Positions 30,764 to 39,366 of a stretch of DNA of 64,000 bases are shown one piece after another. The first letter of the stretch is position 1; every line of letters begins with the position of its first letter. The notes beneath the pieces were generated by a model that saw nothing but the letters and a program-made list of their open reading frames with translations, did no database searches and was not told where the DNA came from. The position numbers and the translations under genes were made by a program. Source of the DNA: DASUAS01 sp963756895 (GTDB lineage Bacteria > Actinomycetota > Acidimicrobiia > IMCC26256 > DASPTH01). The DNA lies in the NCBI GenBank assembly GCA_963756895.1, contig CAVWPI010000006.1, forward strand, positions 62,001 through 126,000, written 5' to 3'.

Positions 30764-31573
30764 TCACGGTGTGGACGTGCTGGTGGCCGCCGGGACCGTG
30801 GTGGTTTCCGCCGGCAGGGTGGTGGTGGTCGCGTCGATCGCCACGCACGGGGAGTTCTTGCTCAGGTTGGCGGTGGCGCCGTCGCTGATCTGGCTGAACG
30901 CCGTGCAGGCGTCGGGCGGGAAGGGATGTTCGGCGTTCTTGGGCAGGAAGTAGATGGCGAGGGTCTCGCCGTCCTTCATCTTGTAGTCGGCGGGATCGCC
31001 GGTGCGCGTCTTGCCGTCGACGGCCCAGGTGAGCTCGCCCTTCTCACCCTTGTACTGACCGAAGCTGCACGTGTCGCCGTTCGACCACTCGGTCTGCTTG
31101 GGCTTCGACTCGGGCCCGACCCACGCGTCGATGGAATCGGACGACACGGACCAGCCGCCGTAGTCGGCGAACTTCGACAACTTCGCGTTGCCGCCTTCCT
31201 CGCTCACGACGAATGGGTGCGTGTGGATCAGGTCGTCGCCGTGGGTGTGGATGCCGACGTTGGCCTGCTGGCCCGGGTTGTCGGCCGGCTTCTCGAACTG
31301 CGCCTGCGGGCTGAGCCACTCGCCACAGACGTTCACCTGGAACGCGGTGTGCCAATGGTCGCCGGGGATGTTGGCGGCCTGGTCGGGTGCGCGCGGCGGC
31401 CCGCTGCCCGCGCTGTCGCCCGAGCCCCGCACGAGGAACACGGCCACGACGCCGACGATGAGGATCACCGCGATCGCGACGTTCCACCCGAACGACCCGC
31501 TGCGCTTGCGCTTCGGCTTGCGGTACCGGGAGCGCATGGCGGCGCGCTGATAGCGGGTCCGGGACTGGGGCAT
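30764..31573 (-). CDS. Membrane-anchored His-rich extracellular protein of unknown function
   Basis: 269 residues. A very basic cytoplasmic N-terminus (MPQSRTRYQRAAMRSRYRKPKRK) and one helix (GWNVAIAVILIVGVVAVFLV, about 29-48) lead to an outside domain with DHWHTAFQVNVCGEWL, then GIHTHGDDLIHTHPFV, then DAWVGPESKP. Five to seven His plus an Asp pair could bind a metal ion; four Cys could form two disulphides. The C-terminus is a Thr/Pro-rich tail. I recall similar HWHxAY...GIHTHGDGxIHIHPF sequences in other actinobacteria and Chloroflexi without a function. It lies inside the envelope operon between the nucleotidyltransferase and a GT2, so a role in glycan assembly is possible. Confidence 0.75.
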   Translation of the reverse strand: MPQSRTRYQRAAMRSRYRKPKRKRSGSFGWNVAIAVILIVGVVAVFLVRGSGDSAGSGPPRAPDQAANIPGDHWHTAFQVNVCGEWLSPQAQFEKPADNPGQQANVGIHTHGDDLIHTHPFVVSEEGGNAKLSKFADYGGWSVSSDSIDAWVGPESKPKQTEWSNGDTCSFGQYKGEKGELTWAVDGKTRTGDPADYKMKDGETLAIYFLPKNAEHPFPPDACTAFSQISDGATANLSKNSPCVAIDATTTTLPAETTTVPAATSTSTP

Positions 31574-31586
31574 GGCGTGTGGCAGG

Positions 31587-32519
31587 TTACCCGCTGACCC
31601 TGGGCGTTTCGGGGCGCGTCCTCAGCGCCCGCGCCGCCATGTCGACGACGGCACGCGCCGCGAGGAAGCACGCCGCCGGGAAGAGCAGCAGCCGCCTCGG
31701 GCCCCGCCACCACCGGGCTGCGAACCGGTACGCCGAGCGGTGGTGCTCGGCGATCATCCGGTACGGGTGCGCCGCCGTGCTCGCCCCCTGCACGTGCGTC
31801 GCGTGACCCGAGGGGTCGTACGCCACCCGCCAACCGATGCGGCGGAGCCGCCAGCACAGGTCGACGTCCTCCATGTACATGAAGTAGCGCTCGTCCCAGC
31901 CCCCGACCGAGTCGAGCGCGCTGCGGCGCAGGAAGAGCAGCGCCCCCGACACCCAGTCGACGTCGCGGGGCCGGTCCCACGCCTCGTCGAGCTGGCGGTA
32001 GCGACGGGTGAAGCGGTTGCGCGGGGACAGGCGACCGAGCACCGCATGGCCGACGGCGTCGGTGGTCGACGCGTGCGTGCGGGCCGACGGGTACTGCGAC
32101 CCGTCAGGGTTGAGCAGCGCGGGACCCACCGCGGCGAGATCCGGCTCGGCATCGAGCCGGGCGAGGAGCGCGGCCGCGGTGCCGGGCGCCACGACGAGGT
32201 CGGGGTTGCCGATCGCGATGTACGGCGCCGACGTCGCCGCGATCCCCCGGTTGGCCGCGGCGGCGTAGCCGAGGTTGCCACCGGGTTCGACCACGGTGAC
32301 CGCGGGGAGCGCGTCGCGCAGCCGGGTCACCGACCCGTCGACCGAGCCGTTGTCGACCACGACGAGCTCGGGTTCCCCGGCGCTCGCGTCGGCGAGGAGC
32401 GACCGCACACAGTCGAGGAGGAGCGCCCCCGCCTCGAAGTTCACGACCACCCAGGCGAGACGGGCCGGCGGGGCCGGTGCGCCCGGGACGGAGCGAGCGG
32501 GAGCGGGCGACGGGGGCAA
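31587..32519 (-). CDS. GT2 glycosyltransferase, WbbL-like (rhamnosyltransferase family)
   Basis: About 310 residues. GT-A hallmarks: LAWVVVNFEAGALLLDCVRSLL, LVVVDNGSVDGSV, GNLGYAAAANRGIAAT, YIAIGNPDLVV, and WVSGALLFLRRSALDSVGGWDERYFMYMEDVDLCWRL. These match WbbL-type enzymes that add rhamnose in the linker between peptidoglycan and arabinogalactan. With rmlD upstream, dTDP-rhamnose is a plausible donor. The start is unclear: the TTG at 32517-32519 lies in a repeated GC-rich intergenic sequence, and the first conserved residues begin about 20 codons later. It is seven bases after the preceding GT2 gene. Confidence 0.82.
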   Translation of the reverse strand: MPPSPAPARSVPGAPAPPARLAWVVVNFEAGALLLDCVRSLLADASAGEPELVVVDNGSVDGSVTRLRDALPAVTVVEPGGNLGYAAAANRGIAATSAPYIAIGNPDLVVAPGTAAALLARLDAEPDLAAVGPALLNPDGSQYPSARTHASTTDAVGHAVLGRLSPRNRFTRRYRQLDEAWDRPRDVDWVSGALLFLRRSALDSVGGWDERYFMYMEDVDLCWRLRRIGWRVAYDPSGHATHVQGASTAAHPYRMIAEHHRSAYRFAARWWRGPRRLLLFPAACFLAARAVVDMAARALRTRPETPRVSG

Positions 32520-32520
32520 A
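32487..32520. repeat. GC-rich intergenic repeat, copy 2
   Basis: GGGACGGAGCGAGCGG then GAGCGGGCGACGGGGGCAAA. It begins right beyond the stop of the polyprenyl-phosphate GT2 gene (32526) and overlaps the apparent first codons of the WbbL-like gene, which argues that the true start of that gene is later or that the repeat supplies its leader. Confidence 0.55.
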
Positions 32521-32525
32521 GCCGG

Positions 32526-33236
32526 TCAGTCGACGAAGCGGTACTTGACGAGCGTCCAGAGCGCGACGAAGCCGTCGCGCCAGGTGATCTTCTTGCCCTC
32601 GTCGAACTCGCGCCCGGTGTAGGAGATCGGAACCTCGTAGATGCGGATGCCCTGCCGCAGGATCTTGGCCGTCACCTCGGGCTCGAACTCGAACCGCTGG
32701 GCCCGCAACGTGAGGCTGTCGATCAGCGTGCGGTCGAAGAGCTTGTAACAGGTCTCCATGTCGGAGAGGGTCGTGTTGTAGAGCACGTTGGTGATCAGTG
32801 ACAGGAAGCGGTTGCCCACCCAGTGCAGGAACAACATGTTGCGCCGTTCGCCGGTGAAGCGCGAGCCGTAGACGACGCGCGCCTTGCCCCGCAGGATCGG
32901 CGCGAGCAACCTGGGCCAGTCCTCGGGGTCGTACTCGAGGTCGGCGTCCTGCACCAGCACCAGGTCACCGTGCACCTGTGCGAGACCGCTGCGGATGGCT
33001 GCGCCCTTCCCGCGGTTGGCCTCGTGCGTGATCACGCGTACGGTGCTGTCGCCCAGTTGGCGCAGCACGTCGCGGGTGCCGTCGGTGCTGCCGTCGTCGA
33101 CGATCACGATCTCGAGGTCGACCGGCAGATCGACCGCGCGCATGCGGCGCACGATCTCCACGACCGTGTTGCGCTCGTCGAACACCGGCACGATCACCGA
33201 CAGCTTGCGATAGTTGGGCGTCTCGTCAGTCGACAC
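32526..33236 (-). CDS. GT2 polyprenyl-phosphate sugar transferase (dolichol-phosphate mannose synthase-like)
   Basis: 236 residues. SVIVPVFDERNTVVEIVRRM, IVIVDDGSTDGTRDVL, NRGKGAAIRSGL, LVLVQDADLEYDPEDW and YGSRFTG are the family signature for enzymes moving a sugar from a nucleotide donor to polyprenyl phosphate; no C-terminal membrane helices are present. The gene overlaps the 3' end of the UDP-glucuronate decarboxylase gene by 11 bases with a GTG start at 33234-33236. Its product could supply lipid-linked sugar to membrane GT-C enzymes, such as the large membrane protein near manB. Confidence 0.87.
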   Translation of the reverse strand: MSTDETPNYRKLSVIVPVFDERNTVVEIVRRMRAVDLPVDLEIVIVDDGSTDGTRDVLRQLGDSTVRVITHEANRGKGAAIRSGLAQVHGDLVLVQDADLEYDPEDWPRLLAPILRGKARVVYGSRFTGERRNMLFLHWVGNRFLSLITNVLYNTTLSDMETCYKLFDRTLIDSLTLRAQRFEFEPEVTAKILRQGIRIYEVPISYTGREFDEGKKITWRDGFVALWTLVKYRFVD

Positions 33237-34164
33237 CGAGCCTCCGGTACCAGTCGTACGTGCGGGCGAGACCTTCGCGGAGGTCGACGTGCGGATGCCA
33301 ACCGAGCACCCGCTCGGCGAGCGAGATGTCGGGACGTCGTTGTCGGGGATCGTCGACCGGCATCGGCTCGAACACCAGCTCGCTGGCGGAACCGGTGACC
33401 TCGAGCACCAACTCGGCGAGCTCGAGCATCGTGAACTCGTGCGGGTTGCCGATGTTCATCGGTCCCACGTGATCGGACTCGAGCAGCGCGAGGAGGCCGG
33501 CGACCTCGTCGCTCACGAAGCAGAACGAGCGGGTCTGCTTGCCGTCGCCGTGCACGGTGAGCGCCTGGCCGCGCATGGCCTGCGCGAGGAAGTTGGACAC
33601 GACCCGCCCGTCGGCCACGCCGAGTCGGGGCCCGTACGAATTGAAGATGCGCACGATCTTGGTGTCGACCCCGAACTCGCGGTGGTACGCCATCGTGATC
33701 GCCTCGGCGTAGCGCTTGGCCTCGTCGTAGACCGAGCGCGGGCCGACGCTGTTCACGTTGCCGTAGTAGCTCTCGGGCTGCGGGTGCACGAGTGGATCGC
33801 CGTAGATCTCGCTGGTCGACGCGAGCAGGAACCGCGCACCGTTCTCACGCGCGAGGTCGAGCGCGTGACGGGTGCCGATCGACCCCGCCTCGAGCGTTGC
33901 GATCGGACGGGCGAGGTACTCGGGCGGGCTGGCCGGGCTGGCCAGGTGGAGCACCGCGTCGACCGTGCCGTCAACGGGCAGCGAGACGGTGACGTCGTGC
34001 TCGACGAGCGTGAACCCGGGATCGTCGCCCAGGTGCGCCACGTTGTCACGGTTACCGGTGACGAAGTTGTCGACCGCGACGACGTCCCAGTCGCGCGCAC
34101 GGAACAGGTCGCAGAGGTGCGAACCGAGGAACCCGGCACCGCCGGTGAGAACCGCTCGTGGCAT
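33226..34164 (-). CDS. UDP-glucuronate decarboxylase (UDP-xylose synthase)
   Basis: 312 residues. It has the NAD motif LTGGAGFLGSHLCDLF and the very characteristic LLASTSEIYGDPLVHPQPESYYG, then NVNSVGPRSVYDEAKRYAEA (catalytic Tyr and Lys), and NSYGPRLGVADGRVVSNF, all hallmarks of UXS enzymes that convert UDP-glucuronate to UDP-xylose. The gene directly upstream encodes UDP-glucose dehydrogenase, which makes the substrate; they share one base (TGATG at 34162-34166). Together they give the two-step route UDP-glucose to UDP-glucuronate to UDP-xylose, suggesting a xylose-containing surface polymer. Confidence 0.9.
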   Translation of the reverse strand: MPRAVLTGGAGFLGSHLCDLFRARDWDVVAVDNFVTGNRDNVAHLGDDPGFTLVEHDVTVSLPVDGTVDAVLHLASPASPPEYLARPIATLEAGSIGTRHALDLARENGARFLLASTSEIYGDPLVHPQPESYYGNVNSVGPRSVYDEAKRYAEAITMAYHREFGVDTKIVRIFNSYGPRLGVADGRVVSNFLAQAMRGQALTVHGDGKQTRSFCFVSDEVAGLLALLESDHVGPMNIGNPHEFTMLELAELVLEVTGSASELVFEPMPVDDPRQRRPDISLAERVLGWHPHVDLREGLARTYDWYRRLGVD

Positions 34165-35459
34165 CAGCGGCCGACGCCCTGGTAGACGAAGCCGCGCCGA
34201 CGCATGGCCACCGGATCGAGCAGGTTGCGGGCGTCGACCAGCGCGTGCGGCTCCACCATGGAATCGACCACCCGGCTGAAGTCGAGCCAGCGGAACTCGT
34301 CCCACTCGGTGAGCAGGGCGAGCAGCTGGGCCTCGGCCGCGGCGTCGTAGGGACTGGCGACGACCTCGAGGCCGGGGAGCCGTGCCGCCGCCGCCTCTCC
34401 CGCCGCGGGGTCGTACGCCCGCACGTGCGCTCCCTCTTCGAGCAGTCGACGGCAGACGACCACGGCGGGCGAGTCGCGCAGATCGTCGGTGTTGGCCTTG
34501 AACGTGAGGCCCCACACGCCGACCCCCACGTCGGTCAGTGACCCGCCGGCGGCGTCACGCAGCTTGCCGATGATGCGTTCGTGCTGGTGGCGGTTCACGT
34601 CCACCACGCCCCGCAGCAGGCTGAAGTCGTAGCCCGCGGTGTCGGCGGTGTGCATGAGCGCGGCGGTGTCCTTCGGAAAGCACGAACCGCCGTAGCCGGG
34701 CCCGGGGTGGAGGAACTCGAAACCGATGCGCGGGTCGTACCCCATGCCGAGCGCGACCTCGCGCACGTCGGCGTTCACCGCCTCGCACAGATTGGCGATG
34801 GCGTTGATGTACGAGATCTTGGTGGCGAGGAACGCGTTCGACGCGTACTTGATCATCTCGGCCGACGCAGGGTCGGTCACGAGGATGGGTGCCTGCACCT
34901 CGCGGTAGAGCTCGGAGACGCGCACCGCCACCGCGGTGTCGTCGCAGCCGATCACGACCCGGGACGGCTCGAGGAAGTCGCGCACGGCAGTGCCCTCGCG
35001 CAGGAATTCTGGGTTGGAGGCCACGCCCACGTCGGTCGTCGCGCCCGCCTGGCTCAGCTCGCGGGCGACGAACTGGGTGGAACCGACGGGCATCGTCGAC
35101 TTGTTGACCACGACGGTTCCCGGCCGGAGGACCGGCGCGATCTCTCGGATCACCGCCTCCACCGCGCTCAGATCGGCGGCCCCCGACTCGGACTGCGGTG
35201 TCTGCACGCAGAGGAACACGAACTCGGCCGTGCGAGCGGCATTGGTGGCGCCGACCACGAAGCGCAACTGCCGGGCGCCCAGCCCCTCGGCCACCAGGGC
35301 GGGCAGGCCCTCTTCGAGGATCGGGACCTCGCCCTTCGAGAGCGCGCGCACACGCTCCTGGTCGAGATCGGCGCAGGTGACCGAATGGCCGAGGCGGGCC
35401 ATGCACGCAGCCGTGGTGAGGCCCACGTACCCCGCTCCGATGACGGCAACCTCGCTCAT
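34164..35459 (-). CDS. ugd: UDP-glucose 6-dehydrogenase
   Basis: 431 residues. N-terminal Rossmann motif VAVIGAGYVGLTTAACMA, VNKSTMPVGST, NPEFLREGTAVRDF, IKYASNAFLATKISYIN, and the catalytic-cysteine loop GPGYGGSCFPKDTAAL; the C-terminal domain has GLTFKANTDDLRDSPA. It oxidises UDP-glucose twice to UDP-glucuronate with NAD. The start ATG overlaps the rmlD stop (ATGA at 35456-35459). Its product is probably used by the adjacent UDP-glucuronate decarboxylase. Confidence 0.94.
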   Translation of the reverse strand: MSEVAVIGAGYVGLTTAACMARLGHSVTCADLDQERVRALSKGEVPILEEGLPALVAEGLGARQLRFVVGATNAARTAEFVFLCVQTPQSESGAADLSAVEAVIREIAPVLRPGTVVVNKSTMPVGSTQFVARELSQAGATTDVGVASNPEFLREGTAVRDFLEPSRVVIGCDDTAVAVRVSELYREVQAPILVTDPASAEMIKYASNAFLATKISYINAIANLCEAVNADVREVALGMGYDPRIGFEFLHPGPGYGGSCFPKDTAALMHTADTAGYDFSLLRGVVDVNRHQHERIIGKLRDAAGGSLTDVGVGVWGLTFKANTDDLRDSPAVVVCRRLLEEGAHVRAYDPAAGEAAAARLPGLEVVASPYDAAAEAQLLALLTEWDEFRWLDFSRVVDSMVEPHALVDARNLLDPVAMRRRGFVYQGVGR

Positions 35460-36300
35460 GCCCAGTCCTTCACGTACTCGGTGACCGCGTCGCGCCAGGG
35501 GCGCAGTGACGGGAGACCGGCCAGTCGCAGCGCGCGGTTGTCGAGCGCGCTCATCAGTGGGCGAGCCGCGGGCCGGTCGAGGTCGGCGGCGTCGAGCGGC
35601 GCGATGCCGGATGGATCGACGCCGCGTGCGCGCAATGCGGTGACGATCAGCTCGTGGCGGGTGCACGCCTCGTTGCCGCTGGTGACGTGGAACAACCCCT
35701 GGCGCCGCTCCACCGCGAAGCGCGCCAGCAGCGCCGCGAGATCGGGCGCGTAGGTGGGCACGCTCACCTGGTCGGCGAGCACGCCGTCGAGCTCACCCTT
35801 GTCGAAGGCGCCGAACGCCCAGCTCACCAGGTCGGTGCCGCGCCGCCCGAACACCCACGCGGTGCGGACCGTGGCCCACGTCGCGGCGTGGCGTTCGACC
35901 TCCAGCTCCCCGCCGAGCTTCGAACGCCCGTACTCCGAGATCGGGCGCACCGGGTCCCACTCGTCGTAGGGGCGGGTGGACTCGCCGTCGAACACGTAGT
36001 CGGTGGACACGTGCACGAGGTGCGCACTGCAACGGGCGGTCGCCTGGGCGAGCGTGCGGACGCCGAACGCGTTCACCGCGAACGCCCGCTCGGGGTCGCG
36101 CTCGCAGGCGTCGACGTTGGTCATCGCCGCCGCGTTCACCACCGCATCGGGCGCGAACTCCGCCACGACCTGCTCGACCTGCTCACGGTCGGCGAGATCG
36201 AGCGTGTCGCGCCCGCGCCGAGTACGTCGTGGGTGCCATGGAGGGCGTCGACGACGCGGGCGCCGACTTGACCGGCCGCGCCGGTGACGAGGATGCGCAC
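35456..36300 (-). CDS. rmlD: dTDP-4-dehydrorhamnose reductase (one frame break)
   Basis: About 281 residues if one missing base is restored near 36212-36218, linking VRILVTGAAGQVGARVVDAL to the downstream frame with DTLDLADREQVEQVV and FAPDAVVNAAAMTNVDACE. Catalytic and family motifs: HVSTDYVFDG, YGRSKLGGELEV and VRTAWVFG. It makes dTDP-L-rhamnose, the sugar of the linker unit in many actinobacterial walls. rmlA, B and C are not in the window. The start is GTG at 36298-36300, 19 bases after the first LCP gene. The break is of -1 type. Confidence 0.9.
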
Positions 36301-36319
36301 GGGTCCGCAGTGTACGGGG

Positions 36320-37810
36320 CTACTGCGAGCAGGGATCCGACGGAGCGGGCCCGAGGGTGGTCGTGGTCGACGGCGGCGCGGTGGTGGCGGGCGTACCCGG
36401 GAGCGTCGTCGTCGTGGTGGGCAGCGTGATGGTCCCGGGGTAGGACGAACCGAGCACCAGCTGCACCGAGTCCTTCGCTGCGGGGTCGGGCACGAGCTTG
36501 GCGTCGGGGATGTAGTCGAGCAGCGCGATGGCCGCTTCCGACTGGCCGTACCCGTACCGGATTTCGGTCGCCGCGATCGTGGACCGCGGCTTGCCCTCGG
36601 TGGTCTGGAAGCCCTGACTGGCGAGCTCTTTCACCACCGACTGGCTCACGTTGGTGCCGGTGGCGTCGACGACCCGGACCTTGACCTGCGAAGGCTGCAC
36701 CGTGGCCGGCTTGGGCGTGTCGTCACCGAAGGTCCGCAGCTGCTGGACGACGGCGTCGGCGTCGGGTGACGCGATGAGCCGGTTCGGGTCGGGTTGGTAC
36801 TGCTCCACCGGCAGCGTCTCGAACCGCACCGAGTTCGGGTCGTTCACGTCGACCGTCTTGAAGGCACGGACGAGCGCGTTGACGTCGTCGCGGCTCAAGG
36901 TCTGGTCGGCCTTGACGTACCCGAGCACGTTGTCGGCGAGCGACACCGCGAGGAACGGGTCGCCCAGCGCGCGCGAGATGGCGAGGCCCGCGAGCTTCCG
37001 GATGAACGTCTGCTGCCGCGCGATCCGATCGAGGTCGGAGCGGACGTCGAGCGACCGCCAGTGCTCCCCCGTCTCGGGATCGACGTAGTCGCCGTCAGGG
37101 TCGGAGATCTGGAGAAAGCGGGAGCGCACGTAGACGAGCGCGGTATCGCCGTCCACGTCATAGCAGCCGGCGCCGTACGGGCTCAGCATTCCGAGCTCGA
37201 GGTCGCGGACGCGCCCGGGCAGGTACACCCTGACGTTGCCGATCTCGTTGACGATCTCCTTGAAGCTCTGGAAGTCGACCTCGAGGTAGTGGTTGATGTC
37301 GATGTCGAAGTTGGCCTTGAGCGTGTCGCGCACGAGCTCCGGCCCACCGGTCGAGTAGGCGGAGTTGATCATGCTGAGGCCGGGTGTCCCCGGCACGTTC
37401 ACCATGAGGTCGCGCGGGAAGCTGACGACGAAGGTGCGCTGCGCGCTGGGCTCGACGTGCGCCACCATCAACGTGTCGGAACGTTGCCCCTCGACGCTGT
37501 CGTCGGGGTTGTTCGGGTCGCCGAATGCCGCAGCCGCGTCGGGGTTGTCCACGAAGGCGCGGGTGTCGGAGCCGATGATCAGGTAGTTGGCGCCGCCGGG
37601 CGGCGCCGGTGCGAGCTGCGGGATGACGACGCGCTGGATCTTGGCGACCCGGTCGGTGATGTCGCGGTCGACCAGCGCCACCGCGCTGGTCATGCACGCG
37701 CTCGCGATGACGACCGCGATCACGAGCCGGCCCCAGAAGCCGCGCCAACGCATGCGCTCGCTGGCGCCCTCGTTCGCGCTGGTGCCCGTGTTGGCCGCCG
37801 GCCCCGACAT
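36320..37810 (-). CDS. LytR-CpsA-Psr (LCP) family ligase with LytR_C domain, copy 1
   Basis: 496 residues. One membrane helix (about 27-47), then the LCP catalytic domain with YLIIGSDTRAF, RSDTLMVAHVEPS, VVSFPRDLMVNVPG, INSAYSTGGPELV and a DLDRIARQQTFIRKL block, followed by a C-terminal LytR_C domain (VKVRVVDATGTNVSQSVVKELASQGF) and a Thr/Pro-rich tail. LCP enzymes transfer lipid-linked glycans to peptidoglycan outside the membrane; the Arg and Asp in these motifs bind the pyrophosphate. A purine-rich ribosome site precedes the ATG at 37808-37810. Lies 20 bases after its paralogue. Confidence 0.93.
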   Translation of the reverse strand: MSGPAANTGTSANEGASERMRWRGFWGRLVIAVVIASACMTSAVALVDRDITDRVAKIQRVVIPQLAPAPPGGANYLIIGSDTRAFVDNPDAAAAFGDPNNPDDSVEGQRSDTLMVAHVEPSAQRTFVVSFPRDLMVNVPGTPGLSMINSAYSTGGPELVRDTLKANFDIDINHYLEVDFQSFKEIVNEIGNVRVYLPGRVRDLELGMLSPYGAGCYDVDGDTALVYVRSRFLQISDPDGDYVDPETGEHWRSLDVRSDLDRIARQQTFIRKLAGLAISRALGDPFLAVSLADNVLGYVKADQTLSRDDVNALVRAFKTVDVNDPNSVRFETLPVEQYQPDPNRLIASPDADAVVQQLRTFGDDTPKPATVQPSQVKVRVVDATGTNVSQSVVKELASQGFQTTEGKPRSTIAATEIRYGYGQSEAAIALLDYIPDAKLVPDPAAKDSVQLVLGSSYPGTITLPTTTTTLPGTPATTAPPSTTTTLGPAPSDPCSQ

Positions 37811-37830
37811 CTGCCCCGCTCCTCCCGGTC

Positions 37831-39247
37831 TCAGACGCAGGCCGCTTCGGGCGACAGCGTCGTGGTCGTCGCCCCGGGCGCAGCGGTGGTGGCGGTGCTG
37901 CCCAGCCCGTGGAAGTCCTTCCCGAGGACCAGCACGATATCGGTGCCCGCCCGGGAGGAGTCCTCGACCAGCTGGGCGCCGGGCACGATGCTCTGGAGGA
38001 GCTGGGCCTTGGCCAGGTCGGAGGCCCCGTAGTGGATCTCGCTCTGGTCGACGAGCCCGGCGGGGTTGTTCTCGGCGCCGCCGTTCACGAACCCCTTCGC
38101 TTGGAGCTCCTGCGCGGTGTTGCCGGCGGCGTTCTGCACGCCGGAGCCGTTGCGCACCACGACCCGCACGTCGGACGGGCGGGCCGCGGGCGCGTTCCCG
38201 CCCCCGTCGCTCCCGGCGGGCGGCGCGGTCGTGGTGGTGGGGATCGGCGCCTCACCCCGGAGGACGGCGAGCACCGCGTCGGCCTCGGGCTGCTTCTCGA
38301 GCAGGAACGACCCGGCCGAGTCACCCATCATCCACGGGAGGGTCTCGAAGGTCGGACCGCTGCCGTCGTCCTCGGAGAGGCCCATGAACGCGCGCACCAG
38401 CTCGTTGAACGACTCGCGGTCGAACGACTGGTCGGCGGTGAGCTGCGGGATGAGGTGATCGGCGAGGTCGGGCGCGATCGACGGGTCGTCGGTCGCCTTC
38501 AGCACCGCGATGCGGCCGAGCCGCTTGATGAAGTCCTGCTGGCGCTCGATGCGGTCGATGTCGGACCGACCGCTGGCGTCCACCCACCTGCCGTTCTCGT
38601 AGTACTCGAGGTGCCGGGCGCGGACGTAGGCGAGCGACGCCGCGCCGTCGAGGTTGTAGCACCCCGGTCCGTACTGGAACGGCCCGAGCCCCGAGAACTG
38701 GTCGCGCATCTGCTGCGGGATCCAGACCGGCACCGAGCCGACCGCGTTCACGATGTCCTCGAACGACTTGAAGTTCACCTCGAGGTAGTGGTTGATCGGT
38801 ACGTTGAAGTCCTGCGCCAACGTGTCGATCACGAGCTGCGGGCCCTTGTTGAAGGCGGCATTGATCTTCTGGCGACCGAGACCGGGGACGTCGACCATCA
38901 GGTCGCGTGGGAACGACACCACGTAGCTGGCATCGCCGTCGGCGTGGAGCACCATCATCGTGTCGGAGCGTGGCGGGCCGTCGGCAGTCGTGTCGCGGTC
39001 GGTGAAGGCGTCCTTGTCCTCCTCGCTCTGCACGAAGGACCGGGTGTCGGAGCCGATGATCAGGAAGTTGGTGCTCGATCCCGACGCGGCCGCGGTCGTC
39101 AGCTGGACAGCGCGGGATCTCGTCGATACGGTCGTCGATGTAGCCGTTGATGCGGAAGACCGCCGCACCCATCACGAGTGCGCACACCACGATGGCGATG
39201 ACGATCCGTCCGGAGAGCGCGCGGAGCGCGGCGAGGGGAGATCTCAC
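37831..39247 (-). CDS. LytR-CpsA-Psr (LCP) family ligase with LytR_C domain, copy 2 (one frame break)
   Basis: About 471 residues after removal of one extra base near 39107-39111, which joins the N-terminal helix (IVIAIVVCALVMGAAVFRI) to VQLTTAAASG and FLIIGSDTRSFVQ. Motifs parallel its neighbour: RSDTMMVLHADGD, VVSFPRDLMVDVPGLGRQKINAAFN, SDIDRIERQQDFIKRL and a LytR_C domain (VRVVVRNGSGVQNAAGNTAQEL). It is the first gene of the ten-gene envelope operon, so its GTG at 39245-39247 probably follows the operon promoter in the gap shared with pabB. Two tandem LCP genes suggest either different glycan substrates or redundancy. Confidence 0.9.
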
Positions 39248-39309
39248 GGTCCGGTCATGGTACCGAGGGGGGCTCGCGGGACGGTGTCGCGGCGGGCGGG
39301 AACGGAGTC

Positions 39310-39352
39310 GGCGGGCACCCGGAAACGGGCCCGGGACGGCCGGGTGCCCGCC
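39310..39352. promoter_or_regulatory. 13-bp inverted repeat in the pabB/LCP divergent gap
   Basis: GGCGGGCACCCGG (39310-39322) and its exact complement (39340-39352) flank 17 bases containing GGGCCCGGG. The right arm ends 14 bases before the pabB start codon. It may be an operator for the divergent pair or an RNA hairpin in the pabB leader that hides the ribosome site; no good Shine-Dalgarno is seen after it. Confidence 0.4.
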
Positions 39353-39366
39353 TGTAGCGTGGTCCG

